In this document: in pieces, positions 45,458 through 54,232 of the stretch | How the letters are laid out: every line of letters begins with the position of its first letter | Numbering within the stretch: position 1 is the stretch's first letter | Program-made: the position numbers and the translations under genes | The notes under the pieces: generated by a model | What the model saw: only the letters and a program-made list of their open reading frames with translations | Told to the model about the DNA's origin: nothing | Databases searched by the model: none | Source: Pseudomonas sp. KNUC1026 | Lineage (GTDB): Bacteria > Pseudomonadota > Gammaproteobacteria > Pseudomonadales > Pseudomonadaceae | Assembly (NCBI RefSeq): GCF_021650705.1 | Contig: NZ_CP087138.1 | Location: 682,001-746,000 of the forward strand | Direction of reading: 5' to 3' | Length of the DNA stretch: 64,000 nucleotides

Positions 45458-45628
45458 TCGGGTCGGCACTGCTGCCGGCCTGTCCCATGCTGGGCCCTCG
45501 CCGGTTGCATCAAGTCGGTGAACTGTTGTCGAAAGGTTTGCCTAAGAGCGCTGATTGAAAAACGCCCGATCTGAGGTCGCCCCTTGGGCTACGGGCGCTT
45601 TGGGCTGAAAAGCCGTCACTGTTCACAT

Positions 45629-45655
45629 GGTTATCCACAAAAATTGTGGATAACC
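45629..45655. promoter_or_regulatory. Inverted pair of perfect DnaA boxes
   Basis: TTATCCACA at 45631-45639 and its reverse complement TGTGGATAA at 45645-45653 are both exact matches to the strongest DnaA box. They are 5 bases apart and form part of an 11-bp stem. They lie about 30 bases upstream of the DUF1232 start. Sequence matches are certain; binding by DnaA and its purpose are not. Confidence 0.55.
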
Positions 45656-45681
45656 CTTTCAGGGTCATTCACGGAGGTTTC

Positions 45682-46128
45682 ATGAAGGCACCTTTCACGT
45701 TCTCACGCTTTCTCCCATTGGCCGAGCGCCTGCTCAGCCGGGGGCGGCTGCCAGCGTTGCTGCTGTCGGTAACGCACAAGCTGCGCGGCCGCGGTACAGG
45801 AAAGCTGCGCGATGACGTCATGCTGCTCAGCGCCCTGTGCGCCGCCTGGTGGCGGGGCGAGTATCGCGCCATCAGCGGCAAAGCGATGTTGTCGGTGGTG
45901 GCGGGGCTCTTGTATTTCGTCAGCCCCATCGATGCCATCCCGGATTGGTTGCTTGGCGTCGGCATGCTCGATGACATCGTGGTGCTGGGGTGGGTGATGA
46001 AGGTGCTGTCGGGTGAACTGGACGCCTTCCGCGCCTGGCGCGAGCAACAGTCACCCGAGCGCCTGCGCGATGCCGAGCGCGTGCCGGAAGGCACCAAGGT
46101 TCTGGAAGGCGAGTACCTGGGGCGTTGA
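45682..46128 (+). CDS. DUF1232 (YkvA-like) membrane protein
   Basis: A 148-residue protein with the DUF1232 core (MLSVVAGLLYFVSPIDAIPD, GMLDDIVVLGWVMKVLSGEL). The SPIDxIPD-type motif inside a membrane segment defines this family of unknown function. The start at 45682 follows GGAGG by 5 bases; an upstream in-frame ATG lies within the DnaA-box hairpin region and is unlikely. Confidence 0.82.
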   Translation: MKAPFTFSRFLPLAERLLSRGRLPALLLSVTHKLRGRGTGKLRDDVMLLSALCAAWWRGEYRAISGKAMLSVVAGLLYFVSPIDAIPDWLLGVGMLDDIVVLGWVMKVLSGELDAFRAWREQQSPERLRDAERVPEGTKVLEGEYLGR

Positions 46129-46231
46129 CCCAAAAGGCTGGCCCTGTGCCGCTACCGGCTGCGCCTAGACTGCCGCAACGCAAAGTGGATCGACGTCGGC
46201 GGGCCAGGCCGGTCGACAGGGAGAGGTGCTC

Positions 46232-46612
46232 ATGAGCGTGCGGATCAGCCGCCAGAAATGGAACAACCTGCTCAGCGAACTGGATGTCGCGCAGCGGCAG
46301 CGGCATTTGCTTACCTACAGGGCCCTGCTCGAACGCCTGCAACTGCCGAGCCCGGCGATGCAGACACTCACCGCAGCCCTTGAATACCTTGCCACGCTCG
46401 ACGCCCGCGCCGAGCAACCCCTGCGCAGTTCACTGGTGATCAGCCAAGGCGCCAGCCGCCTGCCGCGCACCGGCTTTTTCGAATGCGTCTCGCGGCTGGG
46501 GCGGTTCGACGGGCCTGCCGATGGGGTGGCTGCCGCCTCCTGGCATGCTTCTGAAGTGGTTCGCGTCTTCGAATACACCTATCCGGAACAGCTTCAGGCC
46601 TCCAACACGTAG
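46232..46612 (+). CDS. Conserved small protein of unknown function
   Basis: A 126-residue soluble protein starting MSVRISRQKWNNLLSELDVA behind the ribosome site AGGGAGAGG. It is helical in the first half (QRQRHLLTYRALLERLQLPS) and shows no motif I recognise. Coding is supported by the ribosome site, length and the fit of its 3' end to a convergent 19-base overlap with the EAL-GGDEF gene. Function unknown. Confidence 0.65.
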   Translation: MSVRISRQKWNNLLSELDVAQRQRHLLTYRALLERLQLPSPAMQTLTAALEYLATLDARAEQPLRSSLVISQGASRLPRTGFFECVSRLGRFDGPADGVAAASWHASEVVRVFEYTYPEQLQASNT

Positions 46613-48335
46613 ATGCACGAACCGCTGGTGTCCTTGGCGTGATGCTTGGCTTCCGAGGCCAGCTCCGCCAGGCGGCTGGCGTCCAGCGCGGCACACGCTT
46701 GCGGGCGCAGGTGCACCACGCCCACTGACAGCGACAGCAAAGGGAACGTCTGGCGTTGGCCCTGGCGGTTGTGGGCGATGAAGCACCCGGCCTGCTGATG
46801 CTCCGGCCTGTAAAAGCGGTTGCACTGGTTCTGGAAGTCTTGCAGCAGTTTGTCGAGGCGCTGGCGCCAGTCGGCCGAGCCGAGTACCAGCATGAAGTCA
46901 TCGCCACCAATGTGGCCCACGAAATCACGCGCCGGGTCGATGCGGTCACGCAGGCATTGCGCCAGGCACAGCAATATTTCGTCGCCGCGCCCATAACCGT
47001 ACAGGTCGTTGAACGGCTTGAAGCTGTCCACGTCGACGTAGCACACCGCAGCCTCCCGCCCTTGTTGCAAAAGCCGCCCCAGGCACTGCTGGATAGGCAC
47101 GTTGCCCGGAAGCAGGGTCAGCGGGTTGGCGTAACGGGCTTGCTGGATCTTGAGTTCGGTAATCAGCTTGAGCACGTCGATCACCCGGCCAAGGCCGCGG
47201 TAGTTGCCATTCTCGGTGATGATGAAATCTTCCTCGATGCGTTGGCGGGCACGGCTGGTCAGCAGCCGGCTCACCTGTTGCAGCGTCTGGCTGATGTCCA
47301 CCGCCAGCACGTCATTGCTCATCAACCGGCTGATGGGTTTGCGCGCGAACAGTTCTGTTCCGAACGGCTTGAGCAAGGCATCGGACAGCGAATGCCGGTG
47401 CACGATGCCACAAGGCTGCCCCCGGGCGTCCACGACCGCCAGCGAGTTGAGGCTGGCCTGGTGACGAAACCGCTCGAGCACCTGCGCGGTGGGGGTGTCG
47501 CTGAGCACGGCGGGCTGGTCTATCAGCAGGTCTGTAAGGTCGTTGCCTTCATCCTGCAGTGCAGGCTGGCTTTCAAGCTTGGGCATCAGTGCCGGGGCCT
47601 CCCGCGGAGGGTGCTCCTGAGGCCTGGCGAGCAGATAGCCTTGCACCAGGTCCACGCCCATTTCAGTGAGCACGGCCAGCTCTTCGACCAGTTCGATCCC
47701 TTCGGCGATCACTTGGGCGCGGGAGGTACGGGCGATCTGCAGAATGGAGCCTACGAACTCGCGCTTGACCGCATCCTGATGGATGTTATCGATGAAGTGG
47801 CGGTCGATCTTCACGTAGTCCGGGCGCAGCTCCGACCATAGCCGCAAGCTCGAATAGCCGGCACCCAGGTCGTCCAGGGCGATGGTGAAGCCCATCGAGC
47901 GGTAGTGGTGCAGGGCGGTCGACAGCAGTTGGAAGTCGTCGGTGGGGGTTTGCTCGGTGAGCTCGATCACCACCTGCCGAGGCGTCAGGCCGAAGCGCTG
48001 AAGCAATTGCAGTGTCAGGCCTGACGGATGAATCGGCTCCAGCAGCGATTCGGGGAGACGTTGAGAAACAGCTTGCCGGCCAGCTTCTGATCGCTGAAAC
48101 GCCGGCAGGCGCTTTCGCGGCAGGCGACTTCAAGCTCGCTCAGGCGGCCAGTCTGGCGGGCCACCGAAAACAGGTTGAGCGGCGAGTGCAGCGGGCTGTT
48201 GGACGGGCCGCGCGAGAGGGCCTCATAGCCGAGAATCCGTCGTTCCGACAGGCTCACGATCGGCTGGAACAGACTATGCACCCCGCCGCCCGAAATGATG
48301 GAGGTGAGGGCGCTCAGCTGTTCAGTGATGGTCAT
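46594..48335 (-). CDS. EAL-CBS-GGDEF c-di-GMP signalling protein (one frameshift)
   Basis: About 580 residues with the order EAL, two CBS motifs, GGDEF. The EAL domain keeps its catalytic features (YEALSRG, LFLNVSP, VIELTEQ, ALDDLGAGYSSLRLW, YVKIDRHFI, AEGIE, QGYLLARP), so phosphodiesterase activity is likely. CBS motifs (about residues 280-410) may bind nucleotides. The GGDEF site reads GGDDF, with Asp in place of the conserved Glu, and no RxxD inhibitory site precedes it, so synthase activity is doubtful. The frame breaks near 48055, one base short (LNVSPESLLEPIHPSG expected). Confidence 0.85.
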
Positions 48336-48363
48336 GCGCGGGTACCCCGACAACACAATAAGA

Positions 48364-48391
48364 AGGGCCGGACGCTTGCGCGGCCGGCCCT
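48364..48391 (-). terminator. Terminator of prc
   Basis: On the leftward strand, an 8-bp perfect stem AGGGCCGG / CCGGCCCT with a 12-base loop is followed by TCTTATT. It begins about 50 bases after the prc stop and ends about 30 bases before the EAL-CBS-GGDEF start, separating the two. Confidence 0.7.
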
Positions 48392-48442
48392 ATTTCACGA
48401 CAGACTGATGACAGCTTTATTACTAAAGTGCCACCACTGGGC

Positions 48443-50523
48443 TCAATGTTTCGCAACCTGCGAGTTCAGGTGCAGGTAATCCAGCAGAATGTGACCGGTT
48501 TCACTCAGGTACGCATCGTCTTCAGGCTTGCTGTCGTCCGGTGCGGTGCCCAGCGGGTCTTCTTCTTCCTTCTTGAGCTCCTTGAGCGGCTCCTCGCCCT
48601 TGGCCTTGCGCCTTGCGTTCTCCAGCGCCAGTTGCTGCTGCTCGATGCTGGTGTGTTGAGCGCGGCGGTCAGCTTCGTTCAGGCTTACCGTCTTCTCCTC
48701 GTTGAGCTTCTGCGTCAGCGCCAGGCGATCGCGGATGTAGGTGAACTCCGCGCTCTTGGCGATGCGCTGGTCGTGCAGTTGCTTGAGCTGAGCGATGAAC
48801 GGCTTGAACGGGTCAACCTCAGGCTTGATGGCCGGGCGGATGGTGTCCCACGGCATAGCCTCGGGCAGCGCGCTTTCGCCGATCTCCTTGGTGTCGATGA
48901 TCGATGGGTAGGCGATGTCCGGCAGCACGCCCTGATGCTGGGTGCTCTGGCCGGAAACCCGGTAGAACTTGGCCAGGGTCAGCTTGAGTTCACCGTGGTT
49001 GAGCGGCTGGATGGTCTGCACGGTGCCCTTGCCGAAGGTCTGGCCACCGATGATCAGCGCACGGTGGTAGTCCTGCATGGCGCCGGCGAAGATCTCCGAG
49101 GCCGACGCCGAGAGGCGGTTGACCAGCAATGCCATCGGCCCTTTGTAGAAAGCGCCGGGGTTTTCATCTTCCAGCACGTCGACGCGGCCATCACTGTTGC
49201 GCACAAGCACCGTCGGGCCCTTGTCGATGAACAGGCTGGTCAGCTCGGTCGCTTCCTGCAGCGAGCCACCGCCGTTGTTGCGCAAGTCGATCACCACGCC
49301 GTCGACCTTCTCCTGCTGCAACTCGCCCAGCAGTTTCTTCACGTCGCGCGTGGTGCTCTTGTAGTTCGGGTCGCCGGCGCGGAAGGCCTTGAAGTCGAGG
49401 TAGAAGGCCGGAATTTCGATCACGCCCAGCTTGTAGTCGCGGCCGTCCTGGTTCAGGTGCAGGATCGATTTCTTCGCGGCCTGCTCTTCGAGCTTGACCG
49501 CCTCGCGGGTGATCGAAACGATCTTGCTGGTCTGGTCGTTCGGTGCGTTGGTGTGCGGAATCACTTCCAGGCGCACCACCGAGCCTTTGGGCCCGCGAAT
49601 CAGCTTGACGACTTCGTCCAGGCGCCAGCCGACCACGTCGACCATTTCCTTGTCGCCCTGGGCAACGCCGATGATCTTGTCGGACGGCGCGACCTGCTTG
49701 GTTTTCTCCGCAGGGCCTGCCGGCACCAGGCGCACGATCTTGACCTGATCGTTGTCGCTTTGCAGCACCGCACCGATGCCTTCGAGCGACAGGCTCATGT
49801 TGATGTCGAAGTTTTCCGCGCTGTCGGGCGAGAGGTAGTTGGTGTGCGGATCATAGGATTGCGCAAAGGTGTTGATGTACGCCGAGAAGATGTCTTCGGC
49901 GCGGGTCTGGTCCAGGCGCGCCAGTTGGTTCTTGTAGCGCTTGGTGAGGGTGTCCTGGATCTGCTTGTTGTCCTTGCCAGCGATCTTCATGCGCAGCACC
50001 TCGTCCATCAGGCGCTTGCGCCAGAGCTCGTCGAGGTCAGCCTTGCTGGTGATCCAGGGGGCATCCTTGCGCTCGACCATCAGGCTCTGGTGAGTGGTGA
50101 AGTCGAGCTTGTCGACGCCCTGGCCGAGCAGGCCGAGGGTGAAGTCCAGGCGGTCTTTCACCCGGTCCAGGTAGCGCTTGTAAATCGTGAAGCCCGGGTC
50201 GAGGTTGCCACCCTTGAGGAAGTCGTCGAACTGCGTCTTCCACTTGTCGAATTCGCTGATGTCGCTGGCCAGGAAGTAACTGCGCGAGGGATCAAGCAGC
50301 TTGAGATAGCTGTCATAGATGATCACAGAGCGCGCGTCATCGAGTGGCGGCTTGCTGTAGTGGTGGCGTTTCAACAGCTCTACAACGTTGAGGCTGGCAA
50401 TCACCTCGTCGCGGTCAGGCTGCAGGCCATCCCATTTGTTCGCTGCAAATGAAGGTGTTGCTGCTGGCAGAAGGGCGAGGCCCAGTGCCAATGCCAAGGC
50501 GGTGCGGGGAGAAATTGCTTCAT
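48443..50523 (-). CDS. prc: Carboxy-terminal processing protease Prc/Tsp (one frameshift)
   Basis: Periplasmic serine protease of about 693 residues. A signal peptide (TALALALGLALLPAATPSFA) is followed by the N-terminal helical domain, a PDZ domain (MSLSLEGIGAVLQSDNDQVK onward) and the protease core with catalytic Ser in NRLSASASEIFAGAM and Lys in TFGKGTVQTI. The C-terminal DUF3340-type domain ends LHLNSQVAKH. It trims or degrades envelope proteins with exposed C-termini. The ATG at 50521-50523 begins MKQFLP; one missing C near 50507 shifts the frame before RTALALA. Divergent from the quinone reductase. Confidence 0.92.
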
Positions 50524-50650
50524 GCTGATTCGACGTGGGGGCAATTGATAACGCATATTGGGCCGTCTTCGAGATGACCGAGTTCCATGCTGGCGCCGTG
50601 ATAAAGCAGTTTTCATCTGGCGGGCCCGCAATCCGGTCGCATAATGCGAA

Positions 50651-50674
50651 AGCCCCGCGCCAAGGCGCGGGGCT
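50651..50674. other. Strong hairpin in the prc/quinone reductase divergent region
   Basis: A perfect 11-bp GC-rich stem AGCCCCGCGCC / GGCGCGGGGCT with a 2-base loop, ending 27 bases before the GTG of the quinone reductase gene. It has the look of a Pseudomonas intrinsic terminator yet lies between divergent genes, so it does not end either. It may be in the leader of the reductase mRNA. Confidence 0.6.
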
Positions 50675-50701
50675 CAGTCCTGAAACAACTATGGAGGTAG
50701 C

Positions 50702-51651
50702 GTGAAGGCATTGCAAGGCGTTGAAGGGCAAGTCGAGTGGGCCGAGCGCCCTGATCCCGCCTGTGACGTAGGGCAGGTACGTATCCGAGTGGCGGCCGCC
50801 GGGCTGAACCGGGCAGACCTGTTGCAGCGTGCCGGGATGTACCCGCCGCCGCCGGGCGCCTCCGATATTCTGGGCCTTGAATGCGCCGGGGTAATTGAAG
50901 AGGTTGGCCCGGGCAGCGCTTGGCAGGTGGGCGACAAGGTGTGCGCCTTGCTTGCCGGGGGCGGCATGGCCGAACAGGTGGTGGTCGATGCCCGCCACGT
51001 GCTGCCGGTGCCAGCCGGGCTGAGCCTGGAGCAGGCTGCGGGCATCATGGAGGTGTACGCCACTGCCTGGTTGAACCTGTTCCAGTTGGGCGGCCTCAAG
51101 CCTGGGGAGAAGTGTTGCTGCACGCCGGCGCCAGCGGTGTGGGCACCGCGGCGATCCAGCTGTGCAATGCCTTCGGCAACCCGGTGTGGGTCAGCGTCGG
51201 CTCCGCAGAGCGCCTGGCCTATTGCGAAAAGCTCGGTGCCCAGGGCGGTGTGGTCCGTCATGAGAACCTCGAAGCGCTGGTCGATTTCGGCCCGTTCGAT
51301 GTGATTCTCGACCCGGTCGGCGCCAAGTACAGCGAACTCAACCTCAAAGCCATCGCGCAGGACGGCCGTTGGGTGCTGATCGGTTTGATGAGCGGCAAGG
51401 ATGCGCAGCTCGATCTGGCCAAGGTGCTGGCCAAGCGCGTGCACCTGATCGGCTCGACCCTGCGCTCGCGTGACGATGCATTCAAGGCAGAATTGCTGGC
51501 CGACCTTGCGATGAACGTATGGCCGCTGTTCGAAGAAGGCCGGCTCGACCCACGCCTGGACCGCGTATTCGACGTGCGCGACGCGCAGGCTGCATTCGAT
51601 GAGCTCGGCGAAAACCAGATCAGCGGGAAAATCGTTCTAACCGTAGGTTAG
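50702..51651 (+). CDS. NAD(P)H quinone oxidoreductase, zinc-free MDR family (one frameshift)
   Basis: About 316 residues, PIG3/QOR type of the medium-chain dehydrogenase family. It begins with GTG (VKALQGVEGQVEWAERP) after GGAGG. GLNRADLLQRAGMYPPPPGA and LGLECAGVIEEVGPG are family signatures, and the cofactor-binding loop is LLHAGASGVGTAAIQL. Zinc ligands of alcohol dehydrogenases are absent. The frame breaks near 51112, one G short (GEKVLLHAGAS expected). Reduces quinones or enones in related proteins; physiological substrate unknown. Its 3' end abuts an AGCTGC repeat and the IS. Confidence 0.88.
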
Positions 51652-51690
51652 GGAGCTGCGAGCTGCGAGCTACGAGCTACTAGCTGCAAG
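51652..51690. repeat. AGCTGC-rich repeat, left arm
   Basis: Directly after the quinone reductase stop, a run of GAGCTGC/GAGCTAC-like units about 7-8 bases long. Its inverted counterpart lies on the far side of the IS (52990-53026). Before insertion the arms would have formed a large imperfect hairpin, probably serving as a terminator or REP-like element. Confidence 0.65.
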
Positions 51691-51744
51691 TAAAAGCGAG
51701 ATTTGGGGTGTTACGCAGATCTTGCTCTTTGGTGTGTCACCGCT

Positions 51745-52608
51745 TCACTGGACACCTGACTTGAGCGGCAGCACGGTTTCATAGGGGGTTTTGTATCCCA
51801 GTGAGCCGTGCGGTCGTTCGAAATTGTAGTACTCGATATATTCCTGGATCAGCCGTTTTGTCCGCGCATGAGGTTGGGCGCCCCAGCGCTTGAGCCACTC
51901 GCGCTTCAAAAGACTGAACCAGCTCTCGGCGCAGGCATTATCCCAGCAGTTACCTTTCCGAGACATGCTTTGGGCAAAGCCATGTTGCAGGAGCCAGTGG
52001 CGTACCCGCTCGCCACGATATTGGACGCCCTGATCACTATGAAACAACCCCTGGTGCGTTAGTCCTTCTGCTCTTCTGGCCATCTCGAGGGCCTTGATCA
52101 CCAGCCCTTCCCGGGGCTGCAAACTCATCGAATGGCCGATCAGACGACGATTGGGCAATGACAGCACGGTCGCCAGATAAAACCAGCATCCATTTTCCAG
52201 GCGCAGTTGCGTGATGTCCGAGACCCATGTTTGCTTGGCCGGCGGGTTGTCGAACTGTCGCTCAAGCAAGTTGGGACGCGCAGGGTCGAGTACGCGCGCA
52301 TATCGACGTTTGCGAGGCACGTAACAGGCGCGGCGGTCCATTTTTCGCATCAGGCGATGAACCCGATTGCGGCCGACTTTGACACCTTCCTGAGTCAATT
52401 GGTGGTGGATCTTACGGCTGCCCAATATCTGCATGGACTGGTCATGCAACTGCTCGATCCGCTCACTCAAAGCCATATTCTCCTGCTTGCGCAGGGAGCC
52501 GGGCCCCTGAGAGCTGGCCAGCCAAGCGTAGTAACCACTGCGCGCGACGTTGAGTACCCGACAGCACACCGCAACGGGCCATTCGTTCATTTGGTCGCGA
52601 ATGGCCAC
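51745..52608 (-). CDS. IS3-family transposase OrfB (DDE integrase domain)
   Basis: A 287-residue catalytic part. The HTH_21 segment (EQLHDQSMQILGSRKIHHQL) precedes the integrase core with the acidic residues in WVSDITQLR, LFHSDQGVQY and NACAESWFSLLKREW, and the family ending NFERPHGSLGYKTPYE. It is normally made as an OrfAB fusion through -1 slippage in OrfA; the frame is open back to the slippery site. It cuts and joins the element ends. Confidence 0.92.
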   Translation of the reverse strand: MAIRDQMNEWPVAVCCRVLNVARSGYYAWLASSQGPGSLRKQENMALSERIEQLHDQSMQILGSRKIHHQLTQEGVKVGRNRVHRLMRKMDRRACYVPRKRRYARVLDPARPNLLERQFDNPPAKQTWVSDITQLRLENGCWFYLATVLSLPNRRLIGHSMSLQPREGLVIKALEMARRAEGLTHQGLFHSDQGVQYRGERVRHWLLQHGFAQSMSRKGNCWDNACAESWFSLLKREWLKRWGAQPHARTKRLIQEYIEYYNFERPHGSLGYKTPYETVLPLKSGVQ

Positions 52609-52613
52609 ATAAA

Positions 52614-52937
52614 TTACTGCTGGCGCTTTGCAAAGTACTCTTCGGCCTTTTTTAAGATGGCAGTCTCCATCTTCAGTCGCTCGATTTCACGCTTCAGCCG
52701 CTTGTTCTCGCGCTCAAGATCCGCATTGCTGCGAGCAGGCGGTTCCGGTTTTTCTGCCATGGTGTGTGCCCCTATTCTGCCGGTACGAGAATACTCAGTA
52801 CGCCAACGGCTGAGTACCGCGAGATGGATACCCAGCTCTTTGGCGGTTTCAGTGAGCGTACCGGCAGACTCGATTGAGCGCTTGACCGCTTGAGCTTTGA
52901 AAGCGTCGCTGAAGCGACGACGATGTTGGCATTGCAT
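52614..52937 (-). CDS. IS3-family OrfA with -1 frameshift signal
   Basis: A 107-residue DNA-binding protein: helix-turn-helix (FKAQAVKRSIESAGTLTETA) and a leucine-zipper-like coiled coil (LERENKRLKREIERLKMETA). The ATG at 52937 follows GGAGGGG. Near its end, TTA AAA AAG (A6G at 52647-52653) is the classic IS3 slippery sequence; slipping back one base enters the OrfB frame. OrfA alone usually moderates transposition. Confidence 0.9.
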   Translation of the reverse strand: MQCQHRRRFSDAFKAQAVKRSIESAGTLTETAKELGIHLAVLSRWRTEYSRTGRIGAHTMAEKPEPPARSNADLERENKRLKREIERLKMETAILKKAEEYFAKRQQ

Positions 52938-52989
52938 GGACACCCCTCCGTTTGAAAGGGTGTCCAGCAAATTGGTGACACACCACTTG

Positions 52990-53026
52990 CTCTTGCTTGC
53001 AGCTTGCAGCTTGCAGCTTCCAGCTC
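52990..53026. repeat. AGCTGC-rich repeat, right arm
   Basis: CTTGCAG/CTTGCAGCTT units in the orientation opposite to the arm at 51652-51690. It runs up to the stop codon of the leftward gene at 53027. Together the arms mark the original intergenic hairpin between two convergent genes. Confidence 0.65.
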
Positions 53027-53404
53027 CTATGAGGTTCTCCAGGTGATTTCCTGCTCGCCGTCGGCGCTTATGCGTATCCAGCGGTCCGCCTCTTCGTCGG
53101 CTTCTTCTTCGACCCAGGTTCCCGGGGCGCAGCGCACTTCTACATCGAGCGCTGCATAAGCTGCCCGAGCACAGGCGATGTCATCGGCCCAGGGGGTGCT
53201 GTCGCTTTCCAGGAACAGGCTGTTCCATTTGCCGACGGCCTTGGGCACCCAGGTAACCGGCACGTCGCCTGCGGTGCATTTCCAGGCCTGGCCCTGTTGC
53301 ACCCAGCCGCTGCAACTGCCCAGTGCGCTGCCGAGCCAGGCGGTGATGGCCTGGTGATCGACGTCGCTGTCCTTGAGGTAGATTTCGATGTCGGGTTGGC
53401 GCAT
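53027..53404 (-). CDS. Conserved hypothetical protein
   Basis: A 125-residue acidic protein starting MRQPDIEIYLKDSDVDHQAI. It is rich in tryptophan (WLGSALGSCSGWVQQ, VTWVPKAVGKWNSL) and ends ISADGEQEITWRTS. No signal peptide or membrane segment. It starts 20 bases after the rlmA stop in the same direction and probably belongs to the dapE-rlmA operon. I do not recognise the family. Confidence 0.65.
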   Translation of the reverse strand: MRQPDIEIYLKDSDVDHQAITAWLGSALGSCSGWVQQGQAWKCTAGDVPVTWVPKAVGKWNSLFLESDSTPWADDIACARAAYAALDVEVRCAPGTWVEEEADEEADRWIRISADGEQEITWRTS

Positions 53405-53423
53405 GGCGTGAGCTCGGTAAGGG

Positions 53424-54232
53424 TCAGTGGGCAACGAAGTAATCGTAACGCATCGACACGGTAACGCTGAACGGCCCCGGCCGCTCGATCACCGCAGCGC
53501 GGCGTTCGGCACTGGCGCGCCAGCCGTGTGGCGTCATGGCCATCAGTGCAGCGCGCGAGTCGGGGCGATCAGCTTGAGGGTGTAGGTCAGGGTTTCGCTG
53601 TGGGCGTGGGCCATGCCGGCAGGCACTTGCGCCAGGTGCTTGTCGTCGACGTATTCGCGCACTTCGTCGTACAGCCGCTGGCGCAGTTCCATCAGATGGT
53701 CACGGGTGGGGCCTACCCGCAACAGGCCGCCACCCGGTGCCAGCAGGCGCTGAGCTTCGGCCCAGTCCAGCGGGCTGAATACACTGGTGAGCAGCTGGCA
53801 ACTGGCGCTGGGCAGTGGAATGCGCGCCATGCTCGCCACCAGCCAGGTCACGCCCGGTGCGCGCTTGCAGCCGCGCTTTACCGCTTCGCGAGAGATGTCC
53901 AGTGCATAGCCGTCGCTGCCCGGCAGGGCCTCGGCGAGCTGCGCGCTGTAGTAGCCTTCGCCGCAGCCGATGTCGACCCAGCGCCTGGGCGCGTAGCCAG
54001 CGGCGAGCTCCGCCAGGCGGCGGGCAACCGGCGCGTAATGGCCTTCTTCGAGGAAGGTGCGGCGTGCGTCCACCATGGCCTGGTTGTCACCGGGGGCGCG
54101 GCTGTTCTTGTGCTGCACCGGCAGCAGGTTCAGGTAACCCTGGCGGGCGCGGTCGAAGCGATGCCCGGCCGGGCACGCCACGCCGTTCTCGGCATTGGCC
54201 AGCGGGGCCGAGCACAGGGGGCAGGTGAGCAT
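53424..54232 (-). CDS. rlmA: 23S rRNA (guanine-N1)-methyltransferase RlmA (one frameshift)
   Basis: About 269 residues, the family length. The zinc finger CPLCSAPLANAENGVACPAG is followed by HRFDRARQGYLNLLPVQHKN, the SAM-binding motif WVDIGCGEGYYS and SVFSPLDWAEAQRLLAPGG. It methylates G745 (E. coli numbering) of 23S rRNA. The frame breaks near 53550, one base short; the correct ending is ALMAMTPHGWRASAERRAAV followed by SMRYDYFVAH with the stop at 53424. The ATG overlaps the dapE stop, so translation is probably coupled. Confidence 0.9.

Larger units (their letters stand above)
51730..52985 (-). mobile_element. IS3-family insertion sequence, complete, 1,256 bp
   Basis: Ends are marked by imperfect inverted repeats beginning TGGTGTGTCACC (left) and, read inwards, TGGTGTGTCACC (right), each followed 8 bases later by the shared stretch CTGGACACC. 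The flanks show a 3-bp target duplication CTT (51727-51729 and 52986-52988), as expected for IS3-type elements. It encodes OrfA and OrfB in -1 relation with an A6G slippery site. Both frames are intact, so it may still be active. It lies between the two arms of an AGCTGC-rich inverted repeat. Confidence 0.9.

Noticed and set aside
45570..45610. CGCCCG / CGGGCG pair as a further terminator
   Set aside because: Stem of only six pairs with a loop of over 25 bases and no T-run; too weak to call.
48428..50452. A 674-residue open frame antisense to prc
   Set aside because: High GC leaves the opposite strand open; the complementary frame encodes an unmistakable Prc protease.
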